Source: Chthonobacter albigriseus
GTDB taxonomy: Bacteria > Pseudomonadota > Alphaproteobacteria > Rhizobiales > Pleomorphomonadaceae
Direction of reading: 5' to 3'
Length of the DNA stretch: 64,000 nucleotides
Assembly (NCBI RefSeq): GCF_013839445.1
Contig: NZ_JACDIT010000002.1
Location: 248,001 to 312,000, forward strand
Positions within the stretch are counted from its first letter, which is position 1, and the number at the start of each line of letters is the position of its first letter. Of this stretch, positions 34,643 through 43,539 are shown piece by piece. Under the pieces are notes generated by a model. The model ran no database searches and was not told where the DNA came from. It worked only from the letters and a program-made list of their open reading frames with translations. The translations under genes and the position numbers were made by a program.

Positions 34643-36004
34643 TCATTCGACGAAGTCGACCGGCACGCCCTTGGAGACGAGATGGGCGAGTTCGGCGGCG
34701 TCCCAGTTGGTGAGCCGGACGCAGCCGTGGCTGAAGCCCTTGTCGATGCGGTCCGGATCAGGCGTGCCGTGGATGCCGTAGGTGGGCTCGCTGAGGTCGA
34801 TCCAGACGGCGCCGACGGGGCCGTTCGGACCCGGCGGCAGGCGCAGCGGCTTGGTGTTGTTGCCCTGCCTGAAGTTGACGTCCGGGCGGTACCAGTACTC
34901 CGGGTTCATGGCGACGGCCTCGACGACATGGCGGCCGGAGGGCGACGGAAGGTTGCTGCTGCCGATGGTGGCGGGATAGGCGACGACGATGCGGCCGGCG
35001 GCGCTGTAGCCGATGAGCTGCTTGGTGCGCTTGTCGGCGGCAAGATGGACCACGCGCTCGCGGACCGGCGGGCCGGGGTCGGCGACAATGATGCGGGTGC
35101 CTGCGGCGGCGAAGTCGGCGGCCGGGTTGATCTGCCGGAGGAAGTCGAGGTCCATGTGGAAGCGCTCGGCAAGGAGCTCGGCCGGGCCGCGGAAGGCGAG
35201 ACGGTCGAGCTTGGCGAGTTCGGCATAGTCGGTCGGCAGGTCCGGGACGAACGGTCCGGCGACATCGTCGGCGGTGATCTCGTAGCTGGTGAGAACAGGC
35301 GCCGCGGAAATCGCCTGCAGCCGGGCCCAGACCTCGGCATCGAGGACGCCGTCGACGGGGAGATCGGACATCGCCTCGAAGGCGGCGACGGCCTTCTGGA
35401 CGTTGAAGCCGTAGTAGCCGTCGATGACGCCGGGCGAAACGCCGGCGCGGTCGAGGAGGATCTGGAGCTTCACGACGAGGGGGCTCTGGACGAGCTTGCC
35501 GCCGCTGCGGGCGCCGAGGTCGGTGGAGGGCATGAACTCGGCGGCGTCGACCGCCTCGACGAGTTCTTTCGGCGACAGGGTCGGCGGGGCGGCCTGGGCG
35601 GGCGCCACCGGATCCGGGACGCTGGGGATGGGGGTTTCGGCTGGCGCTCCGGGGGGCGGACCGACGGCGCCGCCGTCGAGCGGCGGGGCGGTCTCGAAGC
35701 CGGGCGGCGGGGCGCCGTAGCCTTCATTGGGGCTGATGCCGTCGTCGGGGTAGTCGGGCGGGCCCTCGGGGTACGGGCCGTAGAGGTCGCTCGGCCCGCC
35801 GTAGAGCTCCTCGTCGATGCTCGGCGGCGGCTCGTCGGCGGCAAAAGGGTCGTCGTAGGGCCCGTCGTAGCCAGGGGGCGGCGCGAGGGGCTCGCGCTCG
35901 ACCGGTGGATCCAGGCGGAACAGCCGGCCGCCCGGTTCGAGGATCTGGGCGGCGGCCGGGACGGCGATGAGGAGCAGGCAAAGACCGAGCAACGCGCGCC
36001 GCAC
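34643..36004 (-). CDS. L,D-transpeptidase (YkuD) with peptidoglycan-binding domain
   Basis: 453-residue periplasmic enzyme that cross-links peptidoglycan or anchors proteins to it. A signal peptide begins VRRALLGLCLLLIAVPAAAQ (GTG start at 36004, GGAG upstream; longer frames lack a signal). A disordered Pro/Gly/Asp/Glu-rich stretch covers about 25-145. A PG_binding_1 domain lies near 155-215 (LQILLDRAGVSPGVIDGYYGFNVQKAVAAFE). The C-terminal YkuD domain carries the catalytic motif, seen as IHGTPDPDRIDKGFSHGCVRL with the nucleophilic Cys. It is divergent from the S10 peptidase gene and probably cotranscribed with the extensin-like gene downstream. Confidence 0.9.
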   Translation of the reverse strand: MRRALLGLCLLLIAVPAAAQILEPGGRLFRLDPPVEREPLAPPPGYDGPYDDPFAADEPPPSIDEELYGGPSDLYGPYPEGPPDYPDDGISPNEGYGAPPPGFETAPPLDGGAVGPPPGAPAETPIPSVPDPVAPAQAAPPTLSPKELVEAVDAAEFMPSTDLGARSGGKLVQSPLVVKLQILLDRAGVSPGVIDGYYGFNVQKAVAAFEAMSDLPVDGVLDAEVWARLQAISAAPVLTSYEITADDVAGPFVPDLPTDYAELAKLDRLAFRGPAELLAERFHMDLDFLRQINPAADFAAAGTRIIVADPGPPVRERVVHLAADKRTKQLIGYSAAGRIVVAYPATIGSSNLPSPSGRHVVEAVAMNPEYWYRPDVNFRQGNNTKPLRLPPGPNGPVGAVWIDLSEPTYGIHGTPDPDRIDKGFSHGCVRLTNWDAAELAHLVSKGVPVDFVE

Positions 36005-36152
36005 GTGATTCTCCAGACAGCCCCATCCGCGAGATGGGAGAGCACGGGAGATGGGCCGAACCGTGGCCAGACGGACGACGCGGCGCGGCCGACCATTGCT
36101 CCGGCGGGACGGCGACCCAGATAGGGATGGGGGCCGAGGTCGCGAGGATCGG

Positions 36153-37673
36153 ATGAACGGGATTGCCGCACGGATGATGGCCGCCACCCTGACGGGGCTG
36201 GTGGCGTTGCAGGGCGCCGGCGCGCCGGCATGGGCGCAGGAGGTGGCGCGGCCGACGTCAGGGATCCTGGCGCTGATCCCCAAGCCTTCCGTGACGCAGC
36301 ACACGCTGACGATCGCGGGGCGGGCGATCGACTACACGGCCGAGGCCGGGACGCTGCCGATCCGCGGCGGCAACGGCGATGTGACGGCGGAGATCTTCTT
36401 CACCTCCTACGTGGCGGCGGATGCGCCGCCGGGCGGGGCGAAGCGGCCGGTCACCTTCGTTTTCAACGGCGGGCCGGGCGCGGCGTCGGCCTACCTCCAC
36501 ATCGGGGCAATCGGGCCGCGGGTGCTGGCGACGGCACCGGACGGATCGTTCCTGCCGCCGCCCTCGCGGCTGATCGACAACGCGGACAGCTGGCTGCCGG
36601 CAACCGATCTGGTGTTCGTGGACCCGCCGGGAACCGGGTACAGCCGTGCGCCGGGGTCGGAGGGGGACTCGCGCTTCTGGGGCGTCAACGCGGACCAGCA
36701 GGCGATGGGGGCCTTCATCCGGCTGTGGCTCCAGAAGTCCGGGCGAACCGGAGCGCCGGTGGTGCTCGCCGGGGAGAGCTACGGCGGATTCAGGGCGGCG
36801 CTGCTGGCCAAGACGCTGCAGGAGGACATCGGGATCGCGCCGGTGGCCGCCATCCTGATCTCGCCGGCGCTGGAGTTCTCGCTGCTCTACGGGGAGGACT
36901 ACAATCCGCTGACCTGGGCGCTGCCGCTGCCTGCGATGGCCGCGGTGAACCTGGAGCGGCAGGGGGTGACCGACAGCGCCACGCTGGCGAGCCGGCTGAA
37001 GGAGGTGGAGGCCTACGCGAGCGGGCCCTACGTTGCGGCGATCTCGGGCGGGCTGGAGAGCGGCGGCAAGTCGGCGTCGGAGACGGTGGCGCGGATGATC
37101 GGGCTGCCGCGCGAGCTCGTCGAACGGCACAATGCGCGGGTGCCGACCAGCGTGTTCGCCAAGGAGTTCGAGCGGGCGGCGGGCCAGGTGCTCAGCCGCT
37201 ACGACGGATCGATCTCGGCCCCGGACGCGACACCCGGCGGCGGGCGGGGCCTCGGACCGGATCCGGTGCTGGACCGCAGCGTGCCGGTGCTGACCTCGGC
37301 GTTCGTCACCTACGTGCGGGACGAGTTGGGCTTCAAGACGGACATCTCCTACCGACTCCTGAACGGCGAGATCGCCGGGCGCTGGGACTACGGGACGAGC
37401 GCGTCGCGGCAGGGTTATGCGGGCGTGCTGGAGGACCTGCAGGAGGCGCGGGTGCTGAACCCGGCGCTGCGAGTGCTGATCACGCACGGCTTCACCGACC
37501 TGATCACGCCCTACTTCGCCTCGTCCTACCTGGTGGGGCAACTGCCGACGCTGAAGGGCGCGGAGCCGATCCGGCTCGTCAACTACGCGGGCGGGCACAT
37601 GATGTACTTCCGGCCGGAGTCCCGGCGGGAGCTCACGGCGGACGCGATCGCGACGATCACAGGCGGGGATTGA
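36153..37673 (+). CDS. Secreted S10-family serine carboxypeptidase-like protein
   Basis: 506-residue alpha/beta-hydrolase of peptidase family S10. A signal peptide (about 1-28, ending APAWA) precedes FVFNGGPGAASAYLH (oxyanion region) and VFVDPPGTGYS. The nucleophile is in LAGESYGG, the acid in THGFTDLITPY and the His in NYAGGHMMYF. ATG at 36153 has GAGG seven bases before it. S10 enzymes remove C-terminal residues at acidic pH. Bacterial members are widespread but little studied; periplasmic peptide turnover is the default idea. The stop codon is 3 bp from the convergent GGDEF-EAL gene. Confidence 0.87.
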   Translation: MNGIAARMMAATLTGLVALQGAGAPAWAQEVARPTSGILALIPKPSVTQHTLTIAGRAIDYTAEAGTLPIRGGNGDVTAEIFFTSYVAADAPPGGAKRPVTFVFNGGPGAASAYLHIGAIGPRVLATAPDGSFLPPPSRLIDNADSWLPATDLVFVDPPGTGYSRAPGSEGDSRFWGVNADQQAMGAFIRLWLQKSGRTGAPVVLAGESYGGFRAALLAKTLQEDIGIAPVAAILISPALEFSLLYGEDYNPLTWALPLPAMAAVNLERQGVTDSATLASRLKEVEAYASGPYVAAISGGLESGGKSASETVARMIGLPRELVERHNARVPTSVFAKEFERAAGQVLSRYDGSISAPDATPGGGRGLGPDPVLDRSVPVLTSAFVTYVRDELGFKTDISYRLLNGEIAGRWDYGTSASRQGYAGVLEDLQEARVLNPALRVLITHGFTDLITPYFASSYLVGQLPTLKGAEPIRLVNYAGGHMMYFRPESRRELTADAIATITGGD

Positions 37674-37676
37674 CGG

Positions 37677-39935
37677 TCAGGCCCGGGCGGCGAGGAGGAC
37701 GGGCCCGGCGCGACCGGGACGGGGGCGGAACGTTTCCATGAAGCGCAGGAGGTCCGGGACAGCCATCGGACGGGCGAAGAAGTAGCCCTGCCCCATTTCG
37801 CAGCCGAGTTCGCAAAGACGGTCCAGCTGTCCGGCGGTCTCGATGCCCTCTGCGATGACGCGGATGCCGAGCCGGTGGGCGAGTTCGACCAGAGCGGCAG
37901 AGATGACCGCCCCGGGGCCGTCCCCGATCATCCGCTTGACGAAGCTCTTGTCCATCTTGATCAGGTCTACCGGGAAGGTGCCGAGATGGGCGAGCGAGGC
38001 GTAGCCGGTGCCGAAATCGTCAAGCGCGACGGTCATGCCGCGGTCGCGCAGCTGGGCGACGGTGCGGGAGACGGCATCTGCGCCGCGGGACAGGAAGACG
38101 TGCTCGGTCACCTCCAGGATAAGGCGGGAGACCGGGACAGCCGCTTCGTCGCAGGCTGCGAGGATGCGTTCGGCGAGGTGCCCGGCGCGGAAATCGTGCA
38201 TGCCGACGTTGATGCCGACGTGGGGAACATCGATCTCCGACGCGTCGAAGGTGGCGAGATCGTCGAAGACCCGCTGCAGCATGCGCGTGGTGAGCTTGGC
38301 GGCGACGCGGGCGTCCTCGAAGGCGGAGGCGAACTGGGCGGCGGACTTCACCGAGCCGTCCGGCATCTCCATGCGGGCAAGCGATTCGACCCCGACGATG
38401 CGCCCGGTGGAAAGCGAGATGACCGGCTGATACCAGGCGACGACGCGGCCCTCCGACAGACCAGCCTCGACCGACTTCAGCGTGTGGACGCGGCGGGTGA
38501 TGGCGGTGCGCAGGTCCTCGCGGAAGGCGACATAGATGCCGCGGCGGATCTCCTTGGCGTGGTAGAGGCCGAGATCGGCCTCCTGGCGCAGGGTTTCCGG
38601 GGTAGAGCCAGGCTGGGCGATGGAGCCGCCGATCGACACCTTGGGGGTTATGGTGTGGCCGAGGCAGCGGAAACTCGGCTGCATGGCGGCGAGGATGCTC
38701 TCCGCCAGCGCGGCGAGGCCTTCCTGGCCGCCGGGCTCGTTGACGATGACCGCGAACTCGTCGCCGCCGAGGCGGGCGACGAAGCCGATCCCCGACACGA
38801 GCGCCTGGATGCGGTCGGCCACGGTGCGGATGAGTTCGTCGCCGGCCGTGTGGCCGAGGGTGTCGTTGACCTCCTTGAGGTGGTCGACGTCGATCATCAT
38901 CAGCCCGATGCCGGTCGGTTCCAGCCCGTTGAAGCAGTCGGCGAGCTCGCTTTCGAAGCGGTGGCGGTTGGCGAGGCCGGTGAGCGCGTCGGTGTTGGCG
39001 ACCTGCCAAAGCCGCGCCTCGACCCGGTGGCGCTCGGACACGTCCTGGATCGAACCGAACAGGCGGTGGGCTTCGCCCTCGTGGATCTCGATGTCGCCGA
39101 CGCAGCGAATCCAGCGGCGATTGCCGGCCGCTGTCAGCACCTCGAACTCGGCGTCGAAGCCATTGCCGTCGCGCACGGAGCGCTCAAGGATCTCCTCGAA
39201 GCGGTAACGCTCTGCGCCAGGGTAGATGGCGAGGAAGGCTTCGCTGTCGACCGGGGTGCCGATCTCCAGGTCGTAGATGCGGTAGACCTCGTCGGACCAG
39301 GTGACTCCCCCGGTGACGAGGCTGAGTTCCCAGCCGCCGACCCGGGCCATGGTTTCGGTCTGGCGGAAGCGGCGCTCGCGCAGCTCCAGTTCTCGGCGGT
39401 GCTCGTCGAGCACGAAGCGCTGGGCATCGGCCTCCTGGGCGAGTTCGATCGCCTCCTGAGCGAGGCGGTGACCGCGAATGAGGCCCGTGACGACGCTGGC
39501 CAGATGCTTCAGGGCGGTCCGCTGGGCTGGCGTGAACCGGCGCGGCTTGCTGTCCAGCAGGCACAGGCTGCCGATGGCGACGCCCGGGCGCACGACCAGC
39601 GGGGCGCCCGCATAAAAGCGGGTGTCGAGAGAGAGCCGGCCGGAGATGCGCGCGAACTCGGGATCGGTGGCGATGTCCTCCACCACGACCAGGTCGTCGC
39701 CGCCGATCGTGCGGCTGCAGAAGGCGTCTTCCCGGGTGTGTTCGGCCCGCGGGAAACCGCAGGCGGCCTTCATCCAAACGCGGCTCTCGTCTATGAGGGC
39801 GATATAGGCATGCGGGACATCGAAGATGGCGCAGGCGTGGGCGACCACGGCTTCGAACTCGGGCGAAGCGGCGGAGTCCAGGATGCGCGAGGCGCGCAGT
39901 TCCGCCAGCCGCTCGGCTTCCCGATCCCCCGACAT
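37677..39935 (-). CDS. GAF-PAS-GGDEF-EAL cyclic-di-GMP signalling protein
   Basis: 752 residues from ATG 39935, chosen for its GAGGG ribosome site; an ATG at 40013 would add 26 residues. Domains in order: GAF (about 10-155, DVPHAYIALID, SLCLLDSKPR), a short coiled linker, PAS/PAC (about 190-305), GGDEF (about 315-470) with the intact motif RLGGDEFA, and EAL (about 490-740). In the EAL domain the signature reads ESL (GVESLARM), but the metal and catalytic positions INVG, LEVTEH, ALDDFGTG, IKMDKSF and AEGIET are all present, so activity is likely kept. The protein is soluble, with no membrane helix. It may both make and break c-di-GMP in response to a GAF/PAS ligand. A link to adhesin control is only a guess. 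Confidence 0.9.
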   Translation of the reverse strand: MSGDREAERLAELRASRILDSAASPEFEAVVAHACAIFDVPHAYIALIDESRVWMKAACGFPRAEHTREDAFCSRTIGGDDLVVVEDIATDPEFARISGRLSLDTRFYAGAPLVVRPGVAIGSLCLLDSKPRRFTPAQRTALKHLASVVTGLIRGHRLAQEAIELAQEADAQRFVLDEHRRELELRERRFRQTETMARVGGWELSLVTGGVTWSDEVYRIYDLEIGTPVDSEAFLAIYPGAERYRFEEILERSVRDGNGFDAEFEVLTAAGNRRWIRCVGDIEIHEGEAHRLFGSIQDVSERHRVEARLWQVANTDALTGLANRHRFESELADCFNGLEPTGIGLMMIDVDHLKEVNDTLGHTAGDELIRTVADRIQALVSGIGFVARLGGDEFAVIVNEPGGQEGLAALAESILAAMQPSFRCLGHTITPKVSIGGSIAQPGSTPETLRQEADLGLYHAKEIRRGIYVAFREDLRTAITRRVHTLKSVEAGLSEGRVVAWYQPVISLSTGRIVGVESLARMEMPDGSVKSAAQFASAFEDARVAAKLTTRMLQRVFDDLATFDASEIDVPHVGINVGMHDFRAGHLAERILAACDEAAVPVSRLILEVTEHVFLSRGADAVSRTVAQLRDRGMTVALDDFGTGYASLAHLGTFPVDLIKMDKSFVKRMIGDGPGAVISAALVELAHRLGIRVIAEGIETAGQLDRLCELGCEMGQGYFFARPMAVPDLLRFMETFRPRPGRAGPVLLAARA

Positions 39936-40312
39936 TCGCACCCTCATGAGCTGGCTTTCCAGAAATCGGCCCGAGGGAGTCGGGCGGCTAGGCTCGGCGA
40001 CATTCGCATGCATTCAGCCCGTGCTGCTACTTCGGCGCGTGCTGCGGCGCATATGAAGAGCACACAAGTGCTGAACAGACGGTTGATCTGAAAGGAAGAC
40101 TCCTTCCGTTCCGCGGTTTTCGGACCGAACAAGCGCATGCGCCGCCAGGGGTGCCGGGGCTCTCCTGTGATTACTGCATATCTTAGACGTCGGAGATGGC
40201 GGGCTGGATGGGCCGTGCGGCGCGGGACGGCGGGATTTGCGCTGGCCGTTGTCCCTCCCCGGCTCGGGGAGGGAGGGCTGGTCGTCGCGGAGGACGACAG
40301 CGGGGCGTGGAT
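39936..40312. other. Intergenic region without a recognisable gene
   Basis: I see no convincing coding frame here. One striking feature is a perfect 10-bp hairpin at 40252-40274 (TCCCTCCCCG, loop GCT, CGGGGAGGGA), located 39 bp beyond the stop of the minus-strand acidic protein gene. It has no T-tract, so it may be a processing or Rho-related element rather than a classical terminator. The part nearest 39936-40130 should hold the promoter of the GGDEF-EAL gene. Confidence 0.4.
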
Positions 40313-40648
40313 TCAGGCGAGAAAGTCCTCGTCGTCACCGAGGGCGCGGTCCTCGGCCTGCTGGCGGACGGCTTCCTCCAGATCGCTGAGACCGTCGGGG
40401 GTTTCATCGTAGCCGGAGGTGGGGTCGTGGCCGGTGGTCACGCTGGCCGGCTGGGCGGAGACGTCCATCCAGACGGCGTCGTCAGCTTCCAGGCTGTTCG
40501 GGTCGATGTCCTCCGGATCGGGGCGTTCCTGCTCGCCGGTGGGGGTCTCCAGGTTGGGCGCGTCGTAGACGCCGGCGTCGCCCTCGTTGGCGAAGGTGCT
40601 TTCTTCGCCGGGCGCGACGTCCTGATGTTCGGGGAACTGCTTGCCCAT
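40313..40648 (-). CDS. Small acidic hypothetical protein
   Basis: 111 residues, strongly acidic (many Asp/Glu, few Lys/Arg), predicted disordered, with no signal peptide or membrane segment. It begins MGKQFPEHQDVAPGEES and ends ALGDDEDFLA. GGAG lies nine bases before the ATG, supporting a real gene. No family is recognised. It follows the MFS gene's end on the other side only by position: the MFS gene lies upstream on the same strand (62-bp gap), so the two may be one transcript. Confidence 0.65.
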   Translation of the reverse strand: MGKQFPEHQDVAPGEESTFANEGDAGVYDAPNLETPTGEQERPDPEDIDPNSLEADDAVWMDVSAQPASVTTGHDPTSGYDETPDGLSDLEEAVRQQAEDRALGDDEDFLA

Positions 40649-40710
40649 GGATGTCTCCGGTTCTGGTTGGGGCTCAAGACCTCAACGAACGGAGACGGCG
40701 GGCGTTCCGG

Positions 40711-42186
40711 CTATTCGGTGACGGGCGGCGGCGCGGTGCGGCCGCTGCGGAGCGGCCGCTCCTCCATCAGCATCATGAAACCGGTGGCGACAAGCTGGGT
40801 GACCGCGCAGGCGCCGAACACCCAGCGGAAGGCCTCCGCTGCCGCCGCTGCGGCGGCCGGGTCGTGGCGAAGGGGTCCGGAGGCCTCGCCGATGCTGTCG
40901 ACGACGCCGAGGCCGATCAGGATGGCGCCGAGCAGCGCCACGCCGATGACCGAGCCGAGCGACCGCAGGAAGGAGAGCGCCGCGGTGGCGACGCCGAGGT
41001 CCCGCTGCTCGGCGGCGTTCTGCACGGAGACGGTGGTGACCGGATACTGCGAGCCGAGGCCGATGCCGATGACGGCGATCAGCGTCTGCACCGTCCACAC
41101 CGAGGCGGAGGGGACCACCACCGCCAGCACGAGGAGGCCGAGCATGGCGAGCGCGCTGCCGCCGACGGCGGCGATCTTGTAGTGCTCCGCGCGGCCCATG
41201 TAGCGGCCGGTGAGGTTGGCGCCGACGACCGTGCTGGCCATGTAGACCACCAGCGCGGCACCGGCCTGCGCCGGGCCCATGCCCTGGACGAGCTCGAAGT
41301 AGACCGGGATGAAGACGGAGAGGCCGATGCCCGCCGTCATGGAGAAGAACAGCGAGGTGGAGGCGGCTGCGATCACCGGGTTGCGGAGGACGCGCGGCGG
41401 CAGCAGCGGCTCCTCCACGCGCAGGAGGTGAAATGCGAAGGCTGTGAAAAGCGCAGCGGCGGCGAGGACGAGGCCGACGATCTCCAGCGACGTCCAGGCG
41501 TAGCGGACGCCGCCCCAGGTCATCGCCAGCATCAGCGCGACGGTGGCGCAGACGACGAGCAGCGCGCCGAGCCAATCGAGCGCATGCTCGCGGCGGATGG
41601 TGGGGAGCTTGCGAAGGGCGCGTTCGGACAGGACGAGCGCGATGGCCCCCAGCGGGAGGTTGATCCAGAAGATCAGCGACCAGTGGACGTGCTCGGCGAA
41701 GACGCCGCCGACGACCGGGCCGGCGAGGCTTGCCGCGGCCCACACGCCGGAGATGAAGGCGATGTAGCGCGACCGTTCGCGCGGGGCGACGACGTCGGCG
41801 ATGATGGTCTGGGCGAGCGCGATGAGCCCGCCGCCGCCGAGGCCCTGCACCGCCCGGCCGGCGATCAGCACACCCATCGACGGCGCGACCGCGCAGATGA
41901 CCGACCCGACCAGGAAGATGCCGACGGCGGCGAACAGCACCGGCCGGCGGCCGCGCAGGTCGGCGAGCTTGCCGTAGAGCGGCGTGACGGCGGTGGCGGT
42001 GAGGAAGTACGCGGAGATCACCCAGGACAGCCAGGCCGGATCGCCGAGGGTCGCGCCGATGGTCGGCAGCGCGGGCGCGACGATCGTCTGGTCGAGCGCG
42101 GCCAGGAACATGCAGAGCAGCGCCCCGATGACGATGGAACGGCGGTCATCGTCCGTGACCTGGACGGCGGTGGGCGGAGTGGTCAT
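40711..42186 (-). CDS. DHA2-family (EmrB/QacA) drug exporter
   Basis: 491-residue MFS protein with about 14 membrane helices. Motif D1/A region: LDQTIVAPALPTI in helix 1, then YGKLADLRGRRPVL in loop 2-3; motif C-like WAAASLAGPVVGG in helix 5. These mark the 14-helix drug:H+ antiporter 2 family. No HlyD/EmrA partner gene adjoins it, so it probably works as a single-component inner-membrane pump. Substrates cannot be predicted. Confidence 0.88.
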   Translation of the reverse strand: MTTPPTAVQVTDDDRRSIVIGALLCMFLAALDQTIVAPALPTIGATLGDPAWLSWVISAYFLTATAVTPLYGKLADLRGRRPVLFAAVGIFLVGSVICAVAPSMGVLIAGRAVQGLGGGGLIALAQTIIADVVAPRERSRYIAFISGVWAAASLAGPVVGGVFAEHVHWSLIFWINLPLGAIALVLSERALRKLPTIRREHALDWLGALLVVCATVALMLAMTWGGVRYAWTSLEIVGLVLAAAALFTAFAFHLLRVEEPLLPPRVLRNPVIAAASTSLFFSMTAGIGLSVFIPVYFELVQGMGPAQAGAALVVYMASTVVGANLTGRYMGRAEHYKIAAVGGSALAMLGLLVLAVVVPSASVWTVQTLIAVIGIGLGSQYPVTTVSVQNAAEQRDLGVATAALSFLRSLGSVIGVALLGAILIGLGVVDSIGEASGPLRHDPAAAAAAAEAFRWVFGACAVTQLVATGFMMLMEERPLRSGRTAPPPVTE

Positions 42187-42330
42187 GTCCGGGATGAGTC
42201 CGTTTCGGAAGGCGAGCCAGAAGATAGACGCAGCGCAGCAAAATGCCAGCAGCGATCGCGCCGTGCGGCTTCACGACTTGTCGAACGGACAGGGGGAGCG
42301 GGCGGGGAGCGGATCCCCGCCCGCGCGGCG

Positions 42331-42942
42331 TCAGGTGCCTACGGTGAAGCGGCGGCGGACGTGGGCCGGCTTCTCGATCTCGTCGGCCATCGCGATGGCG
42401 TAGTCGGCGAAGGAGATGAAGCTCTTGCCCTCCGCGGAAACGAGCAACTGGTCGGTGCCGAGGCGGAACGCGCCCGTGTGCGGGCCGACGTCGAACAGCG
42501 CGGAGGGGGATAGGAAGCTCCAGTCGAGGTCCGTGTCGGCCTTGAGGAGGTCGAGGAAGCGGGCCCCGGCGAGGGCCTCGCCCTTGTAGATGGCGGGGAA
42601 TTCGGGCGTGTCGACGAGCCGGACGCCCGGCGCGACCTCCAGGCTGCCCGCCCCGCCGACCACGAGGTAGCGCTTCACGCTGGAGGCCTTCACGGCGGCG
42701 ATCAGCTTCAGGGGATCGCTGGCGTGGAACATGATGGCGCTGACGACGGCGTCGTGGCCCTTGAGGGCGGCAGCGAGGCCGTCCGGGTCGTCGGCATCGG
42801 CGGACACGGCGGTGATGCCGGCGGCGGCGGGGACCTTGCCGGCGTTGCGGGCGATGCCGGTGACGGCATGACCGCGGCGGGCGAGTTCGAGGGCGATTTC
42901 GGATCCGGCGCGGCCGGAGGCACCGATGACAGCGATCTTCAT
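42331..42942 (-). CDS. NAD(P)-binding SDR-like oxidoreductase (YwnB type)
   Basis: 203-residue atypical short-chain reductase. The Rossmann motif IAVIGASGRAGSEIA is at the N-terminus, with VVGGAGSLEV mid-protein, and there is no Tyr-x-x-x-Lys pair, as in the NAD(P)H-binding/flavin-reductase-like group (PF13460 type). GGAG precedes the ATG at 42942. It is divergent from an HxlR regulator and the intergenic region holds strong dyads, so HxlR control, as for quinone- or aldehyde-responsive reductases, is likely. The physiological substrate is unknown. Confidence 0.85.
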   Translation of the reverse strand: MKIAVIGASGRAGSEIALELARRGHAVTGIARNAGKVPAAAGITAVSADADDPDGLAAALKGHDAVVSAIMFHASDPLKLIAAVKASSVKRYLVVGGAGSLEVAPGVRLVDTPEFPAIYKGEALAGARFLDLLKADTDLDWSFLSPSALFDVGPHTGAFRLGTDQLLVSAEGKSFISFADYAIAMADEIEKPAHVRRRFTVGT

Positions 42943-42953
42943 GAGGGAGACTC

Positions 42954-42980
42954 CACTCGGTTTCAGATGGAAACCAAGTG
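42954..42980. promoter_or_regulatory. Dyad operator candidate for the HxlR-type regulator
   Basis: Inverted repeat with 11-bp arms (CACTCGGTTTC at 42954-42964, GAAACCAAGTG at 42970-42980), one mismatch, 5-bp spacer AGATG. It sits 12 bp upstream of the reductase start in the 114-bp divergent gap. Two smaller dyads follow toward the regulator gene: AGAAGG-CA-CCTTCT (43003-43016) and GGTGA-TCTGG-TCACC (43017-43031). HxlR proteins typically bind such dyads between themselves and a divergent reductase. Confidence 0.65.
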
Positions 42981-43056
42981 TGTTAAACTTGTGCAGCTGT
43001 AAAGAAGGCACCTTCTGGTGATCTGGTCACCGGGAGGTAACCGATGGAGACGGGTG

Positions 43057-43431
43057 ATGGTGGCGGCGAACTGGAACGCCTACGAGGCGGAGTGCCCGAC
43101 GCGGGCGGTGCTGGACCGGATCGCGGACAAATGGACGGTGCTGCTGCTGGGGCTGCTGGCGGAGCGGCCGATGCGGTTCAACGAGTTGCGACGGCACGTG
43201 GACGGGCTGTCGCAGAAGGTGCTGTCGCAGACGCTGAAAAGCCTGGAGCGGGACGGGCTGGTCACGCGGCGGGCGTTCGCGACCGTTCCGGTGACGGTGG
43301 AGTATTCGATCACGCCGCTTGGGGCGTCGCTCGCCGAGACAACCAACGCGTTGCGGCTCTGGGCGGAGGCCCACATGGACACGGTGGTGGCTTCGCAGGC
43401 CGCCTACGATCGGCGCGGCGCGGACGCGTGA
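43057..43431 (+). CDS. HxlR-family winged-helix transcriptional regulator
   Basis: 124-residue regulator of the HxlR (DUF24) family. ECPTRAVLDRIADKWTVLLLGLLAERPMRF is the family start, with the conserved Cys at about residue 12 that in characterised members senses electrophiles or oxidants. It continues with FNELRRHVDGLSQKVLSQTLKSLERDGLVTR (recognition helix) and the wing VPVTVEYSITPLG. ATG at 43057 has GGAG nine bases upstream. It likely controls itself and the divergent reductase. Confidence 0.9.
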   Translation: MVAANWNAYEAECPTRAVLDRIADKWTVLLLGLLAERPMRFNELRRHVDGLSQKVLSQTLKSLERDGLVTRRAFATVPVTVEYSITPLGASLAETTNALRLWAEAHMDTVVASQAAYDRRGADA

Positions 43432-43539
43432 GTCGCGCATTCGACGGACCGGAATGTCGGCTCCGTTCGACGGCGATGTCGGCCGGCGTGCTACGGTCGG
43501 GGTCAACGAAGCCAACGATTGCAGAGAGTTGATGCACCC

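Noticed and set aside
40252-40274. Strong hairpin as a rho-independent terminator
   Set aside because: The 10-bp stem is perfect but no T-tract follows on either strand, so it is reported only as a hairpin in the intergenic entry.
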